64,000 bases of DNA from the NCBI GenBank assembly GCA_947566645.1, contig CANOKL010000009.1:1-64000 (forward strand), in the 5' to 3' direction. The position numbers were made by a program, and so were the translations under genes. Positions 14,758-23,843 of this stretch are shown here, one piece after another. This stretch comes from an uncultured Lachnospiraceae bacterium. GTDB lineage: Bacteria; Bacillota; Clostridia; Lachnospirales; Lachnospiraceae. The first letter of the stretch is position 1; each line of letters starts with the position of its first letter. A model generated the notes under the pieces. The model saw nothing but the letters and a program-made list of their open reading frames with translations, had not been told where the DNA came from and did no database searches.

Positions 14758-17151
14758 ATGATACTAGAAAGACTTGGAAAGGAACTGCTGTATTTTGACG
14801 GAGGTACCGGGACGCTTCTCCAGGAGAAGGGGATGAAGGCGGGAGAACTGCCAGAGACATGGAACCTGACACATACGGAAGAGATGGTTGATATCCACAG
14901 ACAGTATTTTGAAGCGGGCAGTGATATTGTGCTTACGAATACATTCGGGGCAAATGCGTTGAAATTTCATAATACAGAGTTTGAGCTTGAGGATATTGTG
15001 GCAGCGGCTGTGGTGAATGTAAAAGAGGGAGCCTGGATGGGCGTCCATGATGGGAGGGAGGTCTATGCAGCTCTTGATCTCGGACCTACCGGAAAGCTTC
15101 TGAAGCCCATGGGCGACCTGAGCTTTGAGGATGCCTATGAGGCATATAAGGAAGTGGTGCAGTACGGGGAAGAGGCGGGAGCCGACCTGATTCATATTGA
15201 GACCATGAGTGATACCTATGAGGTGAAGGCTGCGGTACTGGCAGCAAAGGAAAATACAAAGCTTCCGGTATTTGCCACCATGATTTTTGATGAGAATGGC
15301 AAGCTCCTTACAGGAGGGGATGTTCCGTCAGTGGTTGCCCTTTTGGAAGGGCTTAAGGTAGACGCACTGGGGATCAATTGCGGCATGGGCCCGGAACAGA
15401 TGCTTCCCATACTGGAGGAGATTCTGAGATATGCCACTGTCCCGGTTATTGTGAAACCTAATGCAGGCCTGCCGAAGCAGAAGGACGGACAGGTCTGTTA
15501 TGATGTCTCACCGGCAGAATTTGCAAAGGTCATGCGCGAGATTGTGGAGAAGGGAGCAAGTGCTGTGGGAGGCTGCTGCGGGACGACGCCCAGGCATATC
15601 CGCGCCCTGGTTAAGAAGACGGAAAAGCTTAAGGATCTTTCGAAAAGAGAAAAGAGGGAGCCGAAAGAGTATACAATTGTTTCCTCCTATGGAAAAGCAG
15701 TGATTTTAGGAGATGAGCCCTGCGTGATCGGAGAGCGGATCAATCCTACAGGAAAGAAACGGTTTAAACAGGCATTAAAAGAGCATGACATTGATTATAT
15801 TCTGCGGGAGGGGATTGCACAACAGGATGCAGGAGCACATATCCTGGATGTGAATGTAGGGCTTCCGGACATTGACGAGCCGGCTCTTATGAAAGAGACT
15901 GTGGCAGAGCTTCAGAGTGTGACGAGCCTGCCTCTTCAGATTGATACCGTGGATGTGAAAGCTCTTGAGGCCGCCATGCGGATTTACAACGGAAAACCCA
16001 TGGTGAATTCCGTAAATGGAAAGCAGGAGTCCATGGATGCTGTCTTTCCGCTGATTCAGAAGTATGGCGGGGTAGTAGTAGGACTGACTCTTGATGAGGA
16101 TGGCATTCCGGATACCCCGGAGGGCAGGGCGGCTATTGCCGGAAAAATTATCCGGGAAGCAGAAAAGTACAAGATTCCCAGGAAGGACATTGTGATAGAT
16201 GTGCTTGCCATGACCATAAGCTCCGATCCGGAGGGCGCAAGGACGACTCTGGAGGCATTGAAGCTGGTAAAAGAGCAGCACGGGGTATGTACCGTGCTGG
16301 GAGTCTCTAATATTTCCTTCGGACTTCCCTGCCGCCAGGCCGTGAATTCCAACTTCTTTACCCTGGCCATGCATGCAGGACTAAGCGCGGCAATCATCAA
16401 TCCACTGTCTGAGGATATGATGCGTTCCTGGTATTCCTACTGTGCACTGATGAATTATGACCAGAACTGTGAGCGGTATATCGGACAGTACGCAGGCCAG
16501 AAGAATGCAGCTCCTGAGGTAAAGGATACAAGGGTTACATTAAAGTCTGCCATTGAGAAGGGACTGAAGGAAGAGGCGCATCATGCAGCCCGGGAGCTTC
16601 TGTCTGAGAAAAAACCTCTGGAGATTATCAATGAGGATATGATACCGGCTCTTGATACAGTGGGAAAGGGTTTTGAAAAGGGAACCGTATTTCTTCCCCA
16701 GCTTCTTATGAGTGCGGATGCCGCGAAGATTGCGTTTGCTGTTTTAAAGGATGCGCTTGCACAGGCCGGGGATGTAGAGCAGAAAAAAGAAAAAATCGTT
16801 CTTGCAACAGTAAAAGGCGATATACATGATATTGGAAAAAATATTGTGAAGGTATTGCTGGAGAATTACAGCTTTGATGTGATTGATCTTGGAAAGGATG
16901 TGGATCCCGAAAAGATTGTGGATGCTGCCATCCGTAATCATGTGAAGCTTGTAGGCTTAAGCGCCCTGATGACAACTACTGTGGTCAGTATGGAGGAAAC
17001 CATCCGGCTGCTGAGGGAGAAAAAGCCGGACTGTAAGGTCATGGTTGGCGGGGCTGTATTGAATCAGGAGTATGCAGATATGATCGGAGCTGACTTCTAC
17101 GGAAAGGATGCGATGCAGTCTGTCTATTATGCACAGAGCTGTTTCACATAA
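14758..17151 (+). CDS. metH: Cobalamin-dependent methionine synthase core (three domains)
   Basis: A 797-residue enzyme that transfers a methyl group from methyltetrahydrofolate to homocysteine through cobalamin. The homocysteine domain (about 1-285) has the zinc cysteines in LGINCG and GGCCGTTPRHI (near 271). The pterin-binding domain (about 315-570) starts at VIGERINPTGKKRFKQAL. The cobalamin domain (about 590-797) carries GDIHDIGKN (near 686), whose histidine is the lower cobalt ligand, and VGLSALMTTT. The activation domain is missing and is supplied by the preceding gene. Start ATG 14758 follows AAGGAGC. The metF gene that would supply its methyl donor is broken upstream, so the cell may rely on another MetF. 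Confidence 0.93.
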   Translation: MILERLGKELLYFDGGTGTLLQEKGMKAGELPETWNLTHTEEMVDIHRQYFEAGSDIVLTNTFGANALKFHNTEFELEDIVAAAVVNVKEGAWMGVHDGREVYAALDLGPTGKLLKPMGDLSFEDAYEAYKEVVQYGEEAGADLIHIETMSDTYEVKAAVLAAKENTKLPVFATMIFDENGKLLTGGDVPSVVALLEGLKVDALGINCGMGPEQMLPILEEILRYATVPVIVKPNAGLPKQKDGQVCYDVSPAEFAKVMREIVEKGASAVGGCCGTTPRHIRALVKKTEKLKDLSKREKREPKEYTIVSSYGKAVILGDEPCVIGERINPTGKKRFKQALKEHDIDYILREGIAQQDAGAHILDVNVGLPDIDEPALMKETVAELQSVTSLPLQIDTVDVKALEAAMRIYNGKPMVNSVNGKQESMDAVFPLIQKYGGVVVGLTLDEDGIPDTPEGRAAIAGKIIREAEKYKIPRKDIVIDVLAMTISSDPEGARTTLEALKLVKEQHGVCTVLGVSNISFGLPCRQAVNSNFFTLAMHAGLSAAIINPLSEDMMRSWYSYCALMNYDQNCERYIGQYAGQKNAAPEVKDTRVTLKSAIEKGLKEEAHHAARELLSEKKPLEIINEDMIPALDTVGKGFEKGTVFLPQLLMSADAAKIAFAVLKDALAQAGDVEQKKEKIVLATVKGDIHDIGKNIVKVLLENYSFDVIDLGKDVDPEKIVDAAIRNHVKLVGLSALMTTTVVSMEETIRLLREKKPDCKVMVGGAVLNQEYADMIGADFYGKDAMQSVYYAQSCFT

Positions 17152-17167
17152 TCCAGACTGATGCATC

Positions 17168-17203
17168 TCATGAGTCAAAATACCTTTTGACGCTTACATC
17201 ATG
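17168..17203 (+). repeat. TTTTGACGC hairpin repeat, copy after metH
   Basis: GAGTCAAAA, TACC, TTTTGACGCTT, then ACATCAT. The stem GTCAAAA/TTTTGAC with loop TACC is perfect. With the copy at 14686 it brackets metH as a direct repeat. It has no following T-run, so it is a poor terminator. Confidence 0.6.
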
Positions 17204-17234
17204 ATATAGAAAATAAAAAAGGAGAATCAGAACA

Positions 17235-18242
17235 ATGGCATTAGTGATACCAAGACATTATGATCCCCATCTGACCGTGCGGGAGACACAGGAAGCAATT
17301 AAATACATACGGGATACTTTCCAAAAGGAATTTGGAAAGGAAATGAATCTGGAGCGGATCTCCGCACCCCTGTTTGTAGAGAAAAGCAGTGGCCTTAACG
17401 ATGACCTGAACGGCGTGGAGCGGCCGGTTCAGTTTGACATGGCTGCGATCCCCGAAGAGACAGTGGAGGTGGTCCATTCCCTTGCAAAGTGGAAGCGAAT
17501 GGCTCTCTATGAATACAAATTCAAGCCGGGAGAGGGCCTGTATACGAATATGAATGCGATCCGCCGGGATGAAGAACTGGATAACCTGCATTCCTGCTAT
17601 GTGGATCAGTGGGACTGGGAGAAGGTAATTACAAGAGAGGAACGTACGGTGGAAAAACTGGAGGAGACTGTGCGGACCATCTTTAAGATCATTAAGCATA
17701 TGCAGCACGAGGTGTGGTACCGGTATCCAAATGCAGTGAAGCATCTGCCGGGTGATATTACATTTCTCACCTCCCAGGAGTTAGAGGACCGTTACCCGGA
17801 TAAGACGCCTAAGGAGAGGGAGAATCTGATTACGAAGGAATACGGATGCGTCTTTTTAATGCAGATTGGAGATAAGCTTAAAAGTGGGATTCCGCATGAC
17901 GGACGTGCGCCGGATTATGATGACTGGCAGCTGAACGGGGATATCTTGTTCTGGCATGATACACTGGAATGTGCCCTGGAAATTTCCAGTATGGGAATCC
18001 GTGTGGATGAGAAGTCGCTGAATGAACAGCTTAAGAAGGCAGGCTGTGAGGAGAGAAGAGAGCTTCCTTATCATAAGATGCTTCTTGCAGGAGAGCTTCC
18101 CCTTACCATTGGCGGAGGGATCGGTCAGTCAAGGCTCTGTATGCTGCTTTTAGACCGCGCCCATGTGGGTGAGGTACAGGCAAGCATCTGGCCAGGGGAA
18201 ATGAGGGAAGTCTGCAGACAGAATGACATATTCCTGCTATAG
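17235..18242 (+). CDS. asnA: Aspartate-ammonia ligase (asparagine synthetase A)
   Basis: A 335-residue AsnA, which makes asparagine from aspartate, ammonia and ATP by a class II aminoacyl-tRNA-synthetase-like fold. Clear family signatures are [58 protein letters not shown] and [10 protein letters not shown], and near the end [17 protein letters not shown] (motif 3 arginine). The length is normal and the protein complete. Start ATG 17235 follows AAAGGAG. The gene lies between metH and a hydrogenase gene, with spacers carrying repeats rather than terminators. Confidence 0.96.
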   Translation: MALVIPRHYDPHLTVRETQEAIKYIRDTFQKEFGKEMNLERISAPLFVEKSSGLNDDLNGVERPVQFDMAAIPEETVEVVHSLAKWKRMALYEYKFKPGEGLYTNMNAIRRDEELDNLHSCYVDQWDWEKVITREERTVEKLEETVRTIFKIIKHMQHEVWYRYPNAVKHLPGDITFLTSQELEDRYPDKTPKERENLITKEYGCVFLMQIGDKLKSGIPHDGRAPDYDDWQLNGDILFWHDTLECALEISSMGIRVDEKSLNEQLKKAGCEERRELPYHKMLLAGELPLTIGGGIGQSRLCMLLLDRAHVGEVQASIWPGEMREVCRQNDIFLL

Positions 18243-18258
18243 AAGAAATGGCCCAGTA

Positions 18259-18292
18259 CCTTCAGGGCACGCAGGCCTGCTGAATAGTAACA
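18259..18292 (-). repeat. Dispersed repeat head upstream of the hydrogenase
   Basis: On the minus strand this reads GTTACTATTCAGCAGG, CCTGC, GTGCCCTGAA. It shares the GTTACTATTCA head of the main repeat family but has a different body. A relative with the same CAGCAGG body lies at 19939-19988, so the two bracket the hydrogenase gene. Confidence 0.45.
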
Positions 18293-18316
18293 ACGTATAG
18301 TTACTGGAATTGTATC

Positions 18317-18345
18317 TTGTAAACAACACGAAAATAAAGTACAAT
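18317..18345 (+). promoter_or_regulatory. Promoter before the [FeFe] hydrogenase gene
   Basis: TTGTAA (18317-18322), a 17-base spacer and TACAAT (18340-18345), about 70 bp before the start codon. AGTAAC...GTTACT, an inverted repeat at 18286-18305, lies just upstream and could be an operator. Confidence 0.55.
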
Positions 18346-18415
18346 AGCTATGTGAATATAATAACAGGGAGGACGTCCAAACTGTTACAATAAAACAACA
18401 GGAGGAACTTATGTT

Positions 18416-19924
18416 ATGATACGTGGACTTGACACGACAGTCAGAAAAATTCGCAGGCAGGTGTTTGAGGAGGTGGCAAGACTGGGCTTTCATGCAAATG
18501 CCGAGACGCTGCACAATGATATGGAAGAGATTCCATACAGGATGGTGAATGATGAGACGAAGTACCGTGACAGTGTGTATCGTGCACGGGCGATTGTAAG
18601 AGAGCGTTTAAGACTTGCCATGGGCCTGTCCTTAAGGCCTGAGGATAAGCCGGTGCATCTGACCGCGGGCGTGGAGGCGAGTAATATTTCTGATAAGTAT
18701 TATGAACCGCCGCTTATGCAGGTGATTCCTTCCGCATGTATGGCGTGTGAGGAAAGAGGATATGAGGTCAGCAATATGTGCAAGGGCTGTCTTGCCCATC
18801 CCTGTATGGAGGTATGTCCGAAGGGAGCCATCTCCATGGTGAACGGAAAGTCATACATAGACCAGGAAAAGTGTATCAAGTGCGGCAAGTGTAAGTCTGC
18901 ATGTCCTTATGATGCGATTTCAAAGAAAGAGCGTCCATGCCAGCAGGCGTGCGGGGTGAATGCAATTGTCTCTGATGCGCAGGGACGTGCGAAGATTAAT
19001 AATGATAAATGTGTTTCCTGTGGTATGTGTATGGTAAACTGTCCCTTTGGGGCGATTTCTGACAAGTCACAGATCTTCCAGCTTGCCAGGGCCCTGGCAG
19101 AGGGAGATGAGATCGTGGCGGAGATCGCACCGGCATATGCAGGACAGTTCGGGGACAATATTACTCCGAGGAATCTGAAAGCTGCTCTTCAGGAACTTGG
19201 ATTCTCAGAGTTCTATGAGGTGGCTCTGGGCGCTGACATCGGTGCGGTATCAGAGGCGCATCATTATGTAAATAAAGTAACAACAGGCGAGCTTCCGTTC
19301 CTTCTGACATCCTGCTGTCCGTCCTGGGCGATGCTGGCCAAGATCTATTTCCCGGATCTTGTAGACCAGGTATCCCAGGAGCTGACGCCTATGGTTGCAA
19401 CTGCCCGTACGATCAAGAAGGAGCATCCGAATGCAAAGGTGGTCTTTATCGGGCCATGTGCTGCGAAGAAGCTGGAGGCTATGAGAAGAACCGTACGAAG
19501 CGATGTAGAATTTGTTATAACATTTGAGGAGCTGCAGGCCATGTTTGATGCAAAGGATATTGACCTTACAAAATATGAGGCAGAATCCTCCTTCCACAAT
19601 GCCACAGGGGCAGGCCGGGGCTATGCGGTTGCAGGCGGCGTTGCAGATGCAATTGAGAAATGTATCAGGGAATACTATCCTGGTACAGAGGTTAATATTG
19701 AGCACGCAGAAGGGCTTGCTGAGTGTAAGAAGGTACTGGCACTTGCGAAGGCCGGGAAGATGAACGGCTGCCTGATTGAGGGAATGGGATGCCCTGGAGG
19801 ATGTGTGGCAGGAGCCGGAACCAATATCCCGGTTGCCAAAGCGCAGAAGAAGATTAAGGACTTTGTGAAAGCGTCCTCGAATGCGATTCCGCCCAAGGAG
19901 CTGGAGGAGATAGAGCTTAAATAA
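18416..19924 (+). CDS. [FeFe] hydrogenase, group B type, monomeric
   Basis: A 502-residue iron-only hydrogenase. Cysteine clusters C122/C125/C130/C134, C153/C156/C159/C163 and C199/C202/C205/C209 fit [4Fe-4S] ferredoxin-like sites. The H-cluster motifs are TSCCPSW (298-304), GPCAAKKLE (346-354) and EGMGCPGGC (455-463), variants typical of group B rather than the TSCCPGW/MPC/ACPGGC of group A. It should reduce protons or oxidise hydrogen in the cytoplasm with ferredoxin as likely partner. No HydEFG maturases, NADH-binding subunits or electron partners are nearby. The start ATG 18416 is nine bases after GGAGGA. An overlapping two-codon frame (ATG TTA TGA, 18411) sits just before it. Confidence 0.92.
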   Translation: MIRGLDTTVRKIRRQVFEEVARLGFHANAETLHNDMEEIPYRMVNDETKYRDSVYRARAIVRERLRLAMGLSLRPEDKPVHLTAGVEASNISDKYYEPPLMQVIPSACMACEERGYEVSNMCKGCLAHPCMEVCPKGAISMVNGKSYIDQEKCIKCGKCKSACPYDAISKKERPCQQACGVNAIVSDAQGRAKINNDKCVSCGMCMVNCPFGAISDKSQIFQLARALAEGDEIVAEIAPAYAGQFGDNITPRNLKAALQELGFSEFYEVALGADIGAVSEAHHYVNKVTTGELPFLLTSCCPSWAMLAKIYFPDLVDQVSQELTPMVATARTIKKEHPNAKVVFIGPCAAKKLEAMRRTVRSDVEFVITFEELQAMFDAKDIDLTKYEAESSFHNATGAGRGYAVAGGVADAIEKCIREYYPGTEVNIEHAEGLAECKKVLALAKAGKMNGCLIEGMGCPGGCVAGAGTNIPVAKAQKKIKDFVKASSNAIPPKELEEIELK

Positions 19925-19938
19925 ATAGAGGAGGGGAA

Positions 19939-19988
19939 CTGTTCAGTATGGCCTGCGCAGCAGATGTGCAGACCTGCTGAATCGTTAT
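19939..19988 (-). repeat. Dispersed repeat relative between hydrogenase and alaS
   Basis: On the minus strand: AACGATTCAGCAGG, TCTGCACATCTGC, TGCGCAGGCC, ATACTGAAC. It shares the head and CAGCAGG body with the copy at 18259. It fills most of the spacer before alaS. No T-box features (specifier loop or TGGN antiterminator) are seen. Confidence 0.4.
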
Positions 19989-20002
19989 ATAAGGAGGATA
20001 CT

Positions 20003-22639
20003 ATGCAGAAATACGGAGTGAATGAGCTTAGGAGAATGTTTCTTGAGTTTTTTGAAAGCAAGGAACATCTTGCAATGAAGAGTTTTTCACTGGTGCCGCA
20101 TAATGATAAGAGCCTGCTTCTTATTAATTCCGGTATGGCGCCGCTGAAACCATATTTTACGGGGGAAGAGATTCCACCCAACAGACGGGTGACAACCTGT
20201 CAGAAGTGTATCCGGACGGGAGATATTGATAATGTAGGAAAGACAGACCGTCACGGAACCTTTTTTGAGATGCTTGGAAACTTTTCTTTTGGAGATTATT
20301 TTAAGAGAGAATCTATCCACTGGACCTGGGAATTTTTGACGGAGGTTGTAGGACTTGATCCGGACAGGCTGTATCCTTCCGTTTACCTTGAGGATGATGA
20401 GGCGTGGAATATCTGGAATCAGGAGATCGGGATCGCGCCGGAGAGAATTTTCCGCTTTGGCAAGGAGGATAATTTCTGGGAGCATGGCTCCGGACCCTGC
20501 GGGCCCTGCTCGGAGGTTTATTATGACCGCGGAGAGAAGTATGGATGTGGGAAGCCAGACTGTACGGTAGGCTGTGAGTGTGACCGTTACATGGAGATTT
20601 GGAACAATGTATTCACCCAGTTTGACAATGACGGACATAATCATTATACGGAGCTTGAACAAAAGAATATTGATACAGGCATGGGGCTTGAGCGTCTTGC
20701 ATGCATTGTGCAGGATGTGGATTCCATGTTCGATATTGATACGCTGCTTGCCCTGCGTGAGCATGTATGTAAGCTGGCAGATGCAGAATACGGAAAGAAC
20801 GAGGATACTGATGTTTCGATCCGCGTGATCACAGATCATGTCCGTTCCGTAACCTTTATGATTTCCGATGGAATCCTGCCTTCAAACAGTGGGCGAGGCT
20901 ATGTGCTCCGCCGTCTCCTGAGGCGTGCAAGCCGTCATGGCAGACTTCTTGGCATTGGCAGGGCATTCCTGGTGGAACTGTCAGAGACAGTGATTGAAGG
21001 CTCGAAGGACGGATATCCAGAACTGGAGGAGAAGAAGGAATTTATCTTTAAGGTTATTGCAAAGGAAGAGGAGCAGTTTAATAAGACCATTGACCAGGGA
21101 CTTTCTATTCTTTCAGGAATCGAAGCGGAGATGGAAAAGAAAGGGGAAAAGATTCTTCCAGGGGAGGAGGCTTTCCGCCTTTATGATACGTATGGCTTCC
21201 CGGTTGACCTGACTACCGAGATTTTGCAGGAAAAGGGTCTTTCAGTCGATGAAGAAGGCTTTCAAAGAGCAGCCAGGGAACAGAAGCAGAGGGCAAAGGG
21301 AACCTTTGGCGAGCACAGCTACAGCGGGCGTGAGGCGAGCGTTTACGATGAGATTGATACCAGCGTCACCAGCGCATTCGTCGGCTATGATCATCTGGAG
21401 TATGATTCGGAGGTTACAGTTCTGACAACGGAAACGGAGCTTGTAGAGGCACTGTCTGATGGAGAGGAAGGAACGATTCTTGTAAAAGAAACCCCGTTCT
21501 ATGCTACAAGCGGCGGACAGGAGGCAGATACCGGTGTAATTGTCAGGGGAGATTTCACCTTTGAGGTGACAGATACCATGAAGCTTCCAGGCGGCAGGAT
21601 CGGACACAGGGGAAAGGTTACCAGCGGTATGGTGAAAACCGGAGATGTGGTAACTCTGAAGGTTGACGCAAAGAAGCGTGCACTTTCTGCAAATAACCAC
21701 AGTGCCACACACCTTCTCCAGAAAGCGCTCCGCATGGTGCTTGGCAACCATGTAGAGCAGGCAGGATCATCTGTAAACGAGGACAGGCTCCGCTTTGACT
21801 TTACTCATTTTTCTGCCATGACCCAGGAAGAACTCAGGAGGGTTGAAGAGATTGTCAATGAGCAGATTTTGAATGCACTTCCGGTGACAGCAGAAAATAT
21901 GCCCATTGAGGAGGCGAGAAAGACTGGAGCGGCTGCGCTGTTCGGGGAGAAATACGGAGACATTGTGCGTGTGGTCAGCATGGGAGATTTTTCAAAAGAA
22001 TTCTGCGGCGGTACTCATGTTGCGAATACAGGAGTGATTACGGCCTTTAAGATCATTTCCGAGACAGGTGTGGCGGCAGGTGTAAGACGTATTGAGGCTC
22101 TTACTGCTGCAGGGCTTATGAAGTATTATAATGAGCTGGAGGAAAGGCTTGTGGAGATTTCCAGGCTTGCAAAAGTAAAGCCGGAGCAGCTCGCCGAGAG
22201 AATCAGCCACCTTATGGCAGACAATAAGGCATTATCCAGTGAGGTGGAAAGCCTGAAAAGCAGGATGGCCAGGGATTCCATGGGCGATATTATGAATCAG
22301 GTGACAGAGGTTAAGGGAGTGAAGCTTCTTGCTGCAGCGGTAGAGGGAGTGGATATGAACGGACTCCGTGAACTTGGTGACAGCCTGAAGGAAAAATTAG
22401 GAGAGGGAGTTGTTGTTCTCGCATCATCTGCGCAAGGAAAGGTGTCTCTGGTGGCAATGGCTACAAAGGGGGCAGTAGAGCAGGGAGCACATGCAGGAAA
22501 CCTGATTAAGGAAATCGCATCACTTGTGGGCGGAGGCGGAGGCGGACGTCCGAATATGGCCCAGGCCGGAGGAAAGAGGCCAGAGGGAATCAGCGATGCC
22601 ATTGCAAAGGTACAGTCGGTACTGGAGAAGCAGCTATAA
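20003..22639 (+). CDS. alaS: Alanyl-tRNA synthetase
   Basis: An 878-residue AlaRS that charges tRNA-Ala. The catalytic domain has NSGMAPLKPYF, RVTTCQKCIRTGDIDNVG, HGTFFEMLGNFSFGDYFK and the class II motif 3 region GMGLERL. The editing domain has the zinc ligands in NNHSATHLLQ (HxxxH) and EFCGGTHVANTG. The C-terminal DHHA1 domain ends with the GGGGGGRPNMAQAGG segment. The length is standard. I choose ATG 20003, nine bases after AAGGAGG, because it begins with the family N-terminus MQKYGVNELRRMFLEFF. Confidence 0.97.
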   Translation: MQKYGVNELRRMFLEFFESKEHLAMKSFSLVPHNDKSLLLINSGMAPLKPYFTGEEIPPNRRVTTCQKCIRTGDIDNVGKTDRHGTFFEMLGNFSFGDYFKRESIHWTWEFLTEVVGLDPDRLYPSVYLEDDEAWNIWNQEIGIAPERIFRFGKEDNFWEHGSGPCGPCSEVYYDRGEKYGCGKPDCTVGCECDRYMEIWNNVFTQFDNDGHNHYTELEQKNIDTGMGLERLACIVQDVDSMFDIDTLLALREHVCKLADAEYGKNEDTDVSIRVITDHVRSVTFMISDGILPSNSGRGYVLRRLLRRASRHGRLLGIGRAFLVELSETVIEGSKDGYPELEEKKEFIFKVIAKEEEQFNKTIDQGLSILSGIEAEMEKKGEKILPGEEAFRLYDTYGFPVDLTTEILQEKGLSVDEEGFQRAAREQKQRAKGTFGEHSYSGREASVYDEIDTSVTSAFVGYDHLEYDSEVTVLTTETELVEALSDGEEGTILVKETPFYATSGGQEADTGVIVRGDFTFEVTDTMKLPGGRIGHRGKVTSGMVKTGDVVTLKVDAKKRALSANNHSATHLLQKALRMVLGNHVEQAGSSVNEDRLRFDFTHFSAMTQEELRRVEEIVNEQILNALPVTAENMPIEEARKTGAAALFGEKYGDIVRVVSMGDFSKEFCGGTHVANTGVITAFKIISETGVAAGVRRIEALTAAGLMKYYNELEERLVEISRLAKVKPEQLAERISHLMADNKALSSEVESLKSRMARDSMGDIMNQVTEVKGVKLLAAAVEGVDMNGLRELGDSLKEKLGEGVVVLASSAQGKVSLVAMATKGAVEQGAHAGNLIKEIASLVGGGGGGRPNMAQAGGKRPEGISDAIAKVQSVLEKQL

Positions 22640-22644
22640 TAAAT

Positions 22645-22702
22645 TGTTACTATTCACGTGTCAGGAATGCGCATAAATTGCGCATTCCGTAAGAATATGA
22701 TT
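22645..22702 (+). repeat. Dispersed GTTACTATTCACG repeat after alaS
   Basis: GTTACTATTCACG, TGTCAG, GAATGCGC, loop ATAAATT, GCGCATTCC, GTAAGAATATGATTC. It is the closest relative of the copy inside metF, with the loop sequence changed and the stem kept. Confidence 0.8.
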
Positions 22703-22723
22703 CAATAAATTTAAAAAAAAATA

Positions 22724-22751
22724 TTGACGTAAGCGGAATATGTGTTATAAT
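22724..22751 (+). promoter_or_regulatory. rpsU promoter
   Basis: TTGACG (22724-22729), 16 bases, TATAAT (22746-22751), about 78 bp before the rpsU start. Confidence 0.7.
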
Positions 22752-22828
22752 CTTATGTAGTGCAATAAATATACCCGAACAGTCGTATAATGCACAATAT
22801 AGGGCTGGAGGGGAGGTTAGGTGAGTCT

Positions 22829-23005
22829 ATGTCAAATGTAATCGTTAAAGAAAACGAGACGTTAGATAGCGCTTTACGCAGGTTCAAGAGGAACTGTGCA
22901 AAGGCGGGCATTCAGCAGGAGATTCGTAAAAGAGAACATTACGAAAAGCCAAGCGTAAGACGTAAGAAAAAGTCTGAAGCAGCCAGGAAGCGTAAGTATA
23001 ACTAA
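22829..23005 (+). CDS. rpsU: 30S ribosomal protein S21
   Basis: A 58-residue basic protein of the small ribosomal subunit, matching S21 along its length: [20 protein letters not shown] at the start, then [24 protein letters not shown]. The frame opens 13 codons earlier, but ATG 22829 gives the family N-terminus and is preceded by AGGTGAG. It has its own promoter and terminator, so it is monocistronic. Confidence 0.95.
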   Translation: MSNVIVKENETLDSALRRFKRNCAKAGIQQEIRKREHYEKPSVRRKKKSEAARKRKYN

Positions 23006-23019
23006 TATGTGCAGCGAAT

Positions 23020-23048
23020 AGGGGAGTTCGAATGAACCCCCCTGTTTT
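23020..23048 (+). terminator. rpsU terminator
   Basis: AGGGGAGTTC, loop GAAT, GAACCCCCCT, then GTTTTT. Confidence 0.85.
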
Positions 23049-23195
23049 TATGATATAGGAAACTTCAGATTATCTTCAGAAAATTTTCATTTTTTTCTGA
23101 GGTTATTTTAAGATTTTACAGATATAATATTTACAGCAAAGGAAGAAGAAAGATTGCTGCCGGGCATTCGGGCAGTTGTGAAAGGACAGATTATA

Positions 23196-23795
23196 ATGTG
23201 GTGGAATAAAGTGATTTTTGGATGGAGTGCATACCATGTGGTATTGTGGTTTTTGGCATATAGTATTTTAGGATGGATTGTGGAATCTATTTATATGTCG
23301 ATCTGCAACCGGGAAATAACGAACAGAGGCTTTACAAGAGGGCCGATGTGCCCGATTTATGGATTTGGCGCATTGACGGTATTTTTCCTTCTGCGTCCGT
23401 ACAGCGAGAATCCGGTACAGTTGTTTTTTATGGGAATGTTTCTTGCAACAACACTGGAGTTCATAACAGCGCGTATTATGCAGAGGATTTTTGGAGAGAT
23501 CTGGTGGGATTACAGGGAGAAGCCTTTTAACTATCAGGGAATTATCTGTCTGGAAAGCTCGGTTGCATGGGGCTTTTATACAGTAGGGCTGTTTCTCTTT
23601 TTACATAATATAATTGTGAATATAGTAGATTGTGTTCCAGTACTGGCCGGGAAGATTGCAGGCAGCATGATACTGGCTCTGTACATGATTGATTTTACGA
23701 TGGCTATGTACAGGGAAAAGAAGGATGCACTTCCGGATATACCTGATAAGGTGCTTGAGTGGAAGGAGAATCTGCTGGAACGTTTTACAAGGTAG
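23196..23795 (+). CDS. Putative CmpB-type membrane protein (ABC_trans_CmpB)
   Basis: A 199-residue integral membrane protein of the family named putative ABC-transporter type IV (Pfam ABC_trans_CmpB). Marks are FLAYSILGWIVESIYMSI, RGFTRGPMCPIYGFGAL and WWDYREKPFNYQGIICLESSVAWGF, which recur in this family. About five membrane helices are visible. Function and partners of the family are poorly known, and no ATPase gene adjoins it here. The start ATG 23196 follows GAAAGGA. A TTG start at 23154 has no ribosome site. Confidence 0.75.
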   Translation: MWWNKVIFGWSAYHVVLWFLAYSILGWIVESIYMSICNREITNRGFTRGPMCPIYGFGALTVFFLLRPYSENPVQLFFMGMFLATTLEFITARIMQRIFGEIWWDYREKPFNYQGIICLESSVAWGFYTVGLFLFLHNIIVNIVDCVPVLAGKIAGSMILALYMIDFTMAMYREKKDALPDIPDKVLEWKENLLERFTR

Positions 23796-23802
23796 GAGGT
23801 TT

Positions 23803-23832
23803 CAAGAGGCGCAGCCGTGGCTGCGCCTCTTG
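23803..23832. terminator. Terminator between convergent genes
   Basis: A perfect 14-base stem CAAGAGGCGCAGCC / GGCTGCGCCTCTTG with almost no loop. It lies between the CmpB-like gene (+) and maf (-) and could serve both strands, although the T-runs are short. Confidence 0.65.
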
Positions 23833-23843
23833 TCTGCATACTA

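Noticed and set aside
19925..20002. T-box riboswitch before alaS
   Set aside because: The spacer is too short and has no TGGN antiterminator bulge, specifier stem or terminator.
22790..22828. Upstream start for rpsU
   Set aside because: It would add 13 residues absent from S21. ATG 22829 matches the family.
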